DNA of 46,524 nucleotides from Bordetella parapertussis (GTDB taxonomy: Bacteria > Pseudomonadota > Gammaproteobacteria > Burkholderiales > SG8-41): contig CAMCYP010000030.1 of assembly GCA_945885345.1 (NCBI GenBank), forward strand, positions 1 to 46,524. The letters are read 5' to 3'. A program made the position numbers and the translations under genes. The notes under the pieces were generated by a model. It was not told the DNA's origin and did not search any database. It saw only the letters and a list, made by a program, of their open reading frames with translations. This document shows, piece after piece, positions 46,410 to 46,524 of this stretch. Position 1 is the stretch's first letter, and each line of letters starts with the position of its first letter.

Positions 46410-46524
46410 GCCTGTTAATAAACATTTCGTGAGATGCGTTGTGGCCAAAATCATCAGTGGCAAGGCACTTGCCGCGGCCCATATCAAGTATATGGGCAAG
46501 GCGAGTAACGCAGCCAGTGGCGAT
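46410..46524. other. Possible insertion-sequence end at the window edge
   Basis: From GGGCCTGTTAATAAAC (about 46410-46425) onward the sequence has the look of an IS terminus. On the minus strand it reads as one open hydrophobic stretch (LAALLALPIYLIWAAASALP) without a start inside the window. No transposase is visible, so the call is tentative. Confidence 0.3.

Overview
The window looks like a betaproteobacterial chromosome, high in G+C. The evidence is the conserved order rpsA-ihfB-lapA-lapB-pyrF-rfaE1-rfaD-cysM, the lysC/tRNA-Ser neighbourhood and a Bug-type (TctC) solute-binding protein. I cannot name the genus from sequence alone.

Layout. (1) 1-9828 is core chromosome: the 3' part of rpsA, ihfB, lapAB (envelope/LPS control), pyrF, two ADP-heptose genes for the LPS core, cysM, a PolB-like exonuclease, rlmD and, convergent, a Bax-inhibitor-1 family membrane protein. 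(2) 10066-10295 holds an intact tRNA-Ser(TGA) preceded by a near-identical 5'-half duplicate whose anticodon loop is split by a 74-nt run of hairpins. (3) About 10276-40139 is a ~29.9-kb genomic island integrated in the 3' end of that tRNA. It starts with a P4-type tyrosine integrase and ends with a 20-nt imperfect copy of the tRNA 3' end. Six copies of a 10-bp motif (TGRCGGTAAS), four at the left end and two at the right, look like integrase arm sites. (4) 40142-46524 returns to chromosome: queD, a small HTH regulator, lysC, tRNA-Ser(GCT), a Bug-type binding protein, galE, a decayed Bug fragment and a beta-hydroxyacid dehydrogenase.

Island cargo forms four modules. Module A (11749-21207) is a divalent-cation module: a MerR/CadR-type regulator facing a leftward gene string cdf - dsbA-like - czcI-like - czcC - czcB - PII-like - czcA - lipoprotein, with a MerR-type operator in a 19-bp promoter spacer. 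Module B (21304-28063) is a monovalent-cation (Cu/Ag) module: small secreted protein - cusC - cusB (fused to a CusF domain) - cusA - DUF3147; no CusRS is present. Module C (28342-31814) is a fluoride module: a textbook fluoride riboswitch with its terminator, then crcB, DUF190, an endonuclease/exonuclease/phosphatase-fold hydrolase, an MFS transporter and an EamA protein. Module D (33131-38465) is an inorganic-carbon module: a LysR regulator divergent from dabB-dabA, followed by a broken DUF6671 gene coupled to dabA. IS21-type end remnants and transposase fragments flank module D, suggesting it arrived separately. An AlpA-type excision regulator lies between modules C and D.

The stretch 38760-40119 at the right end of the island has no recognisable protein. 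It contains a dense series of hairpins, including a multibranch fold at 39268-39534, that looks like an uncharacterised structured RNA. The most unusual signals in the window are this RNA candidate, the split tRNA-Ser duplicate, the five-gene fluoride operon, the DUF6671-dabA coupling, and an array of four two-codon mini-ORFs just ahead of rfaE1.
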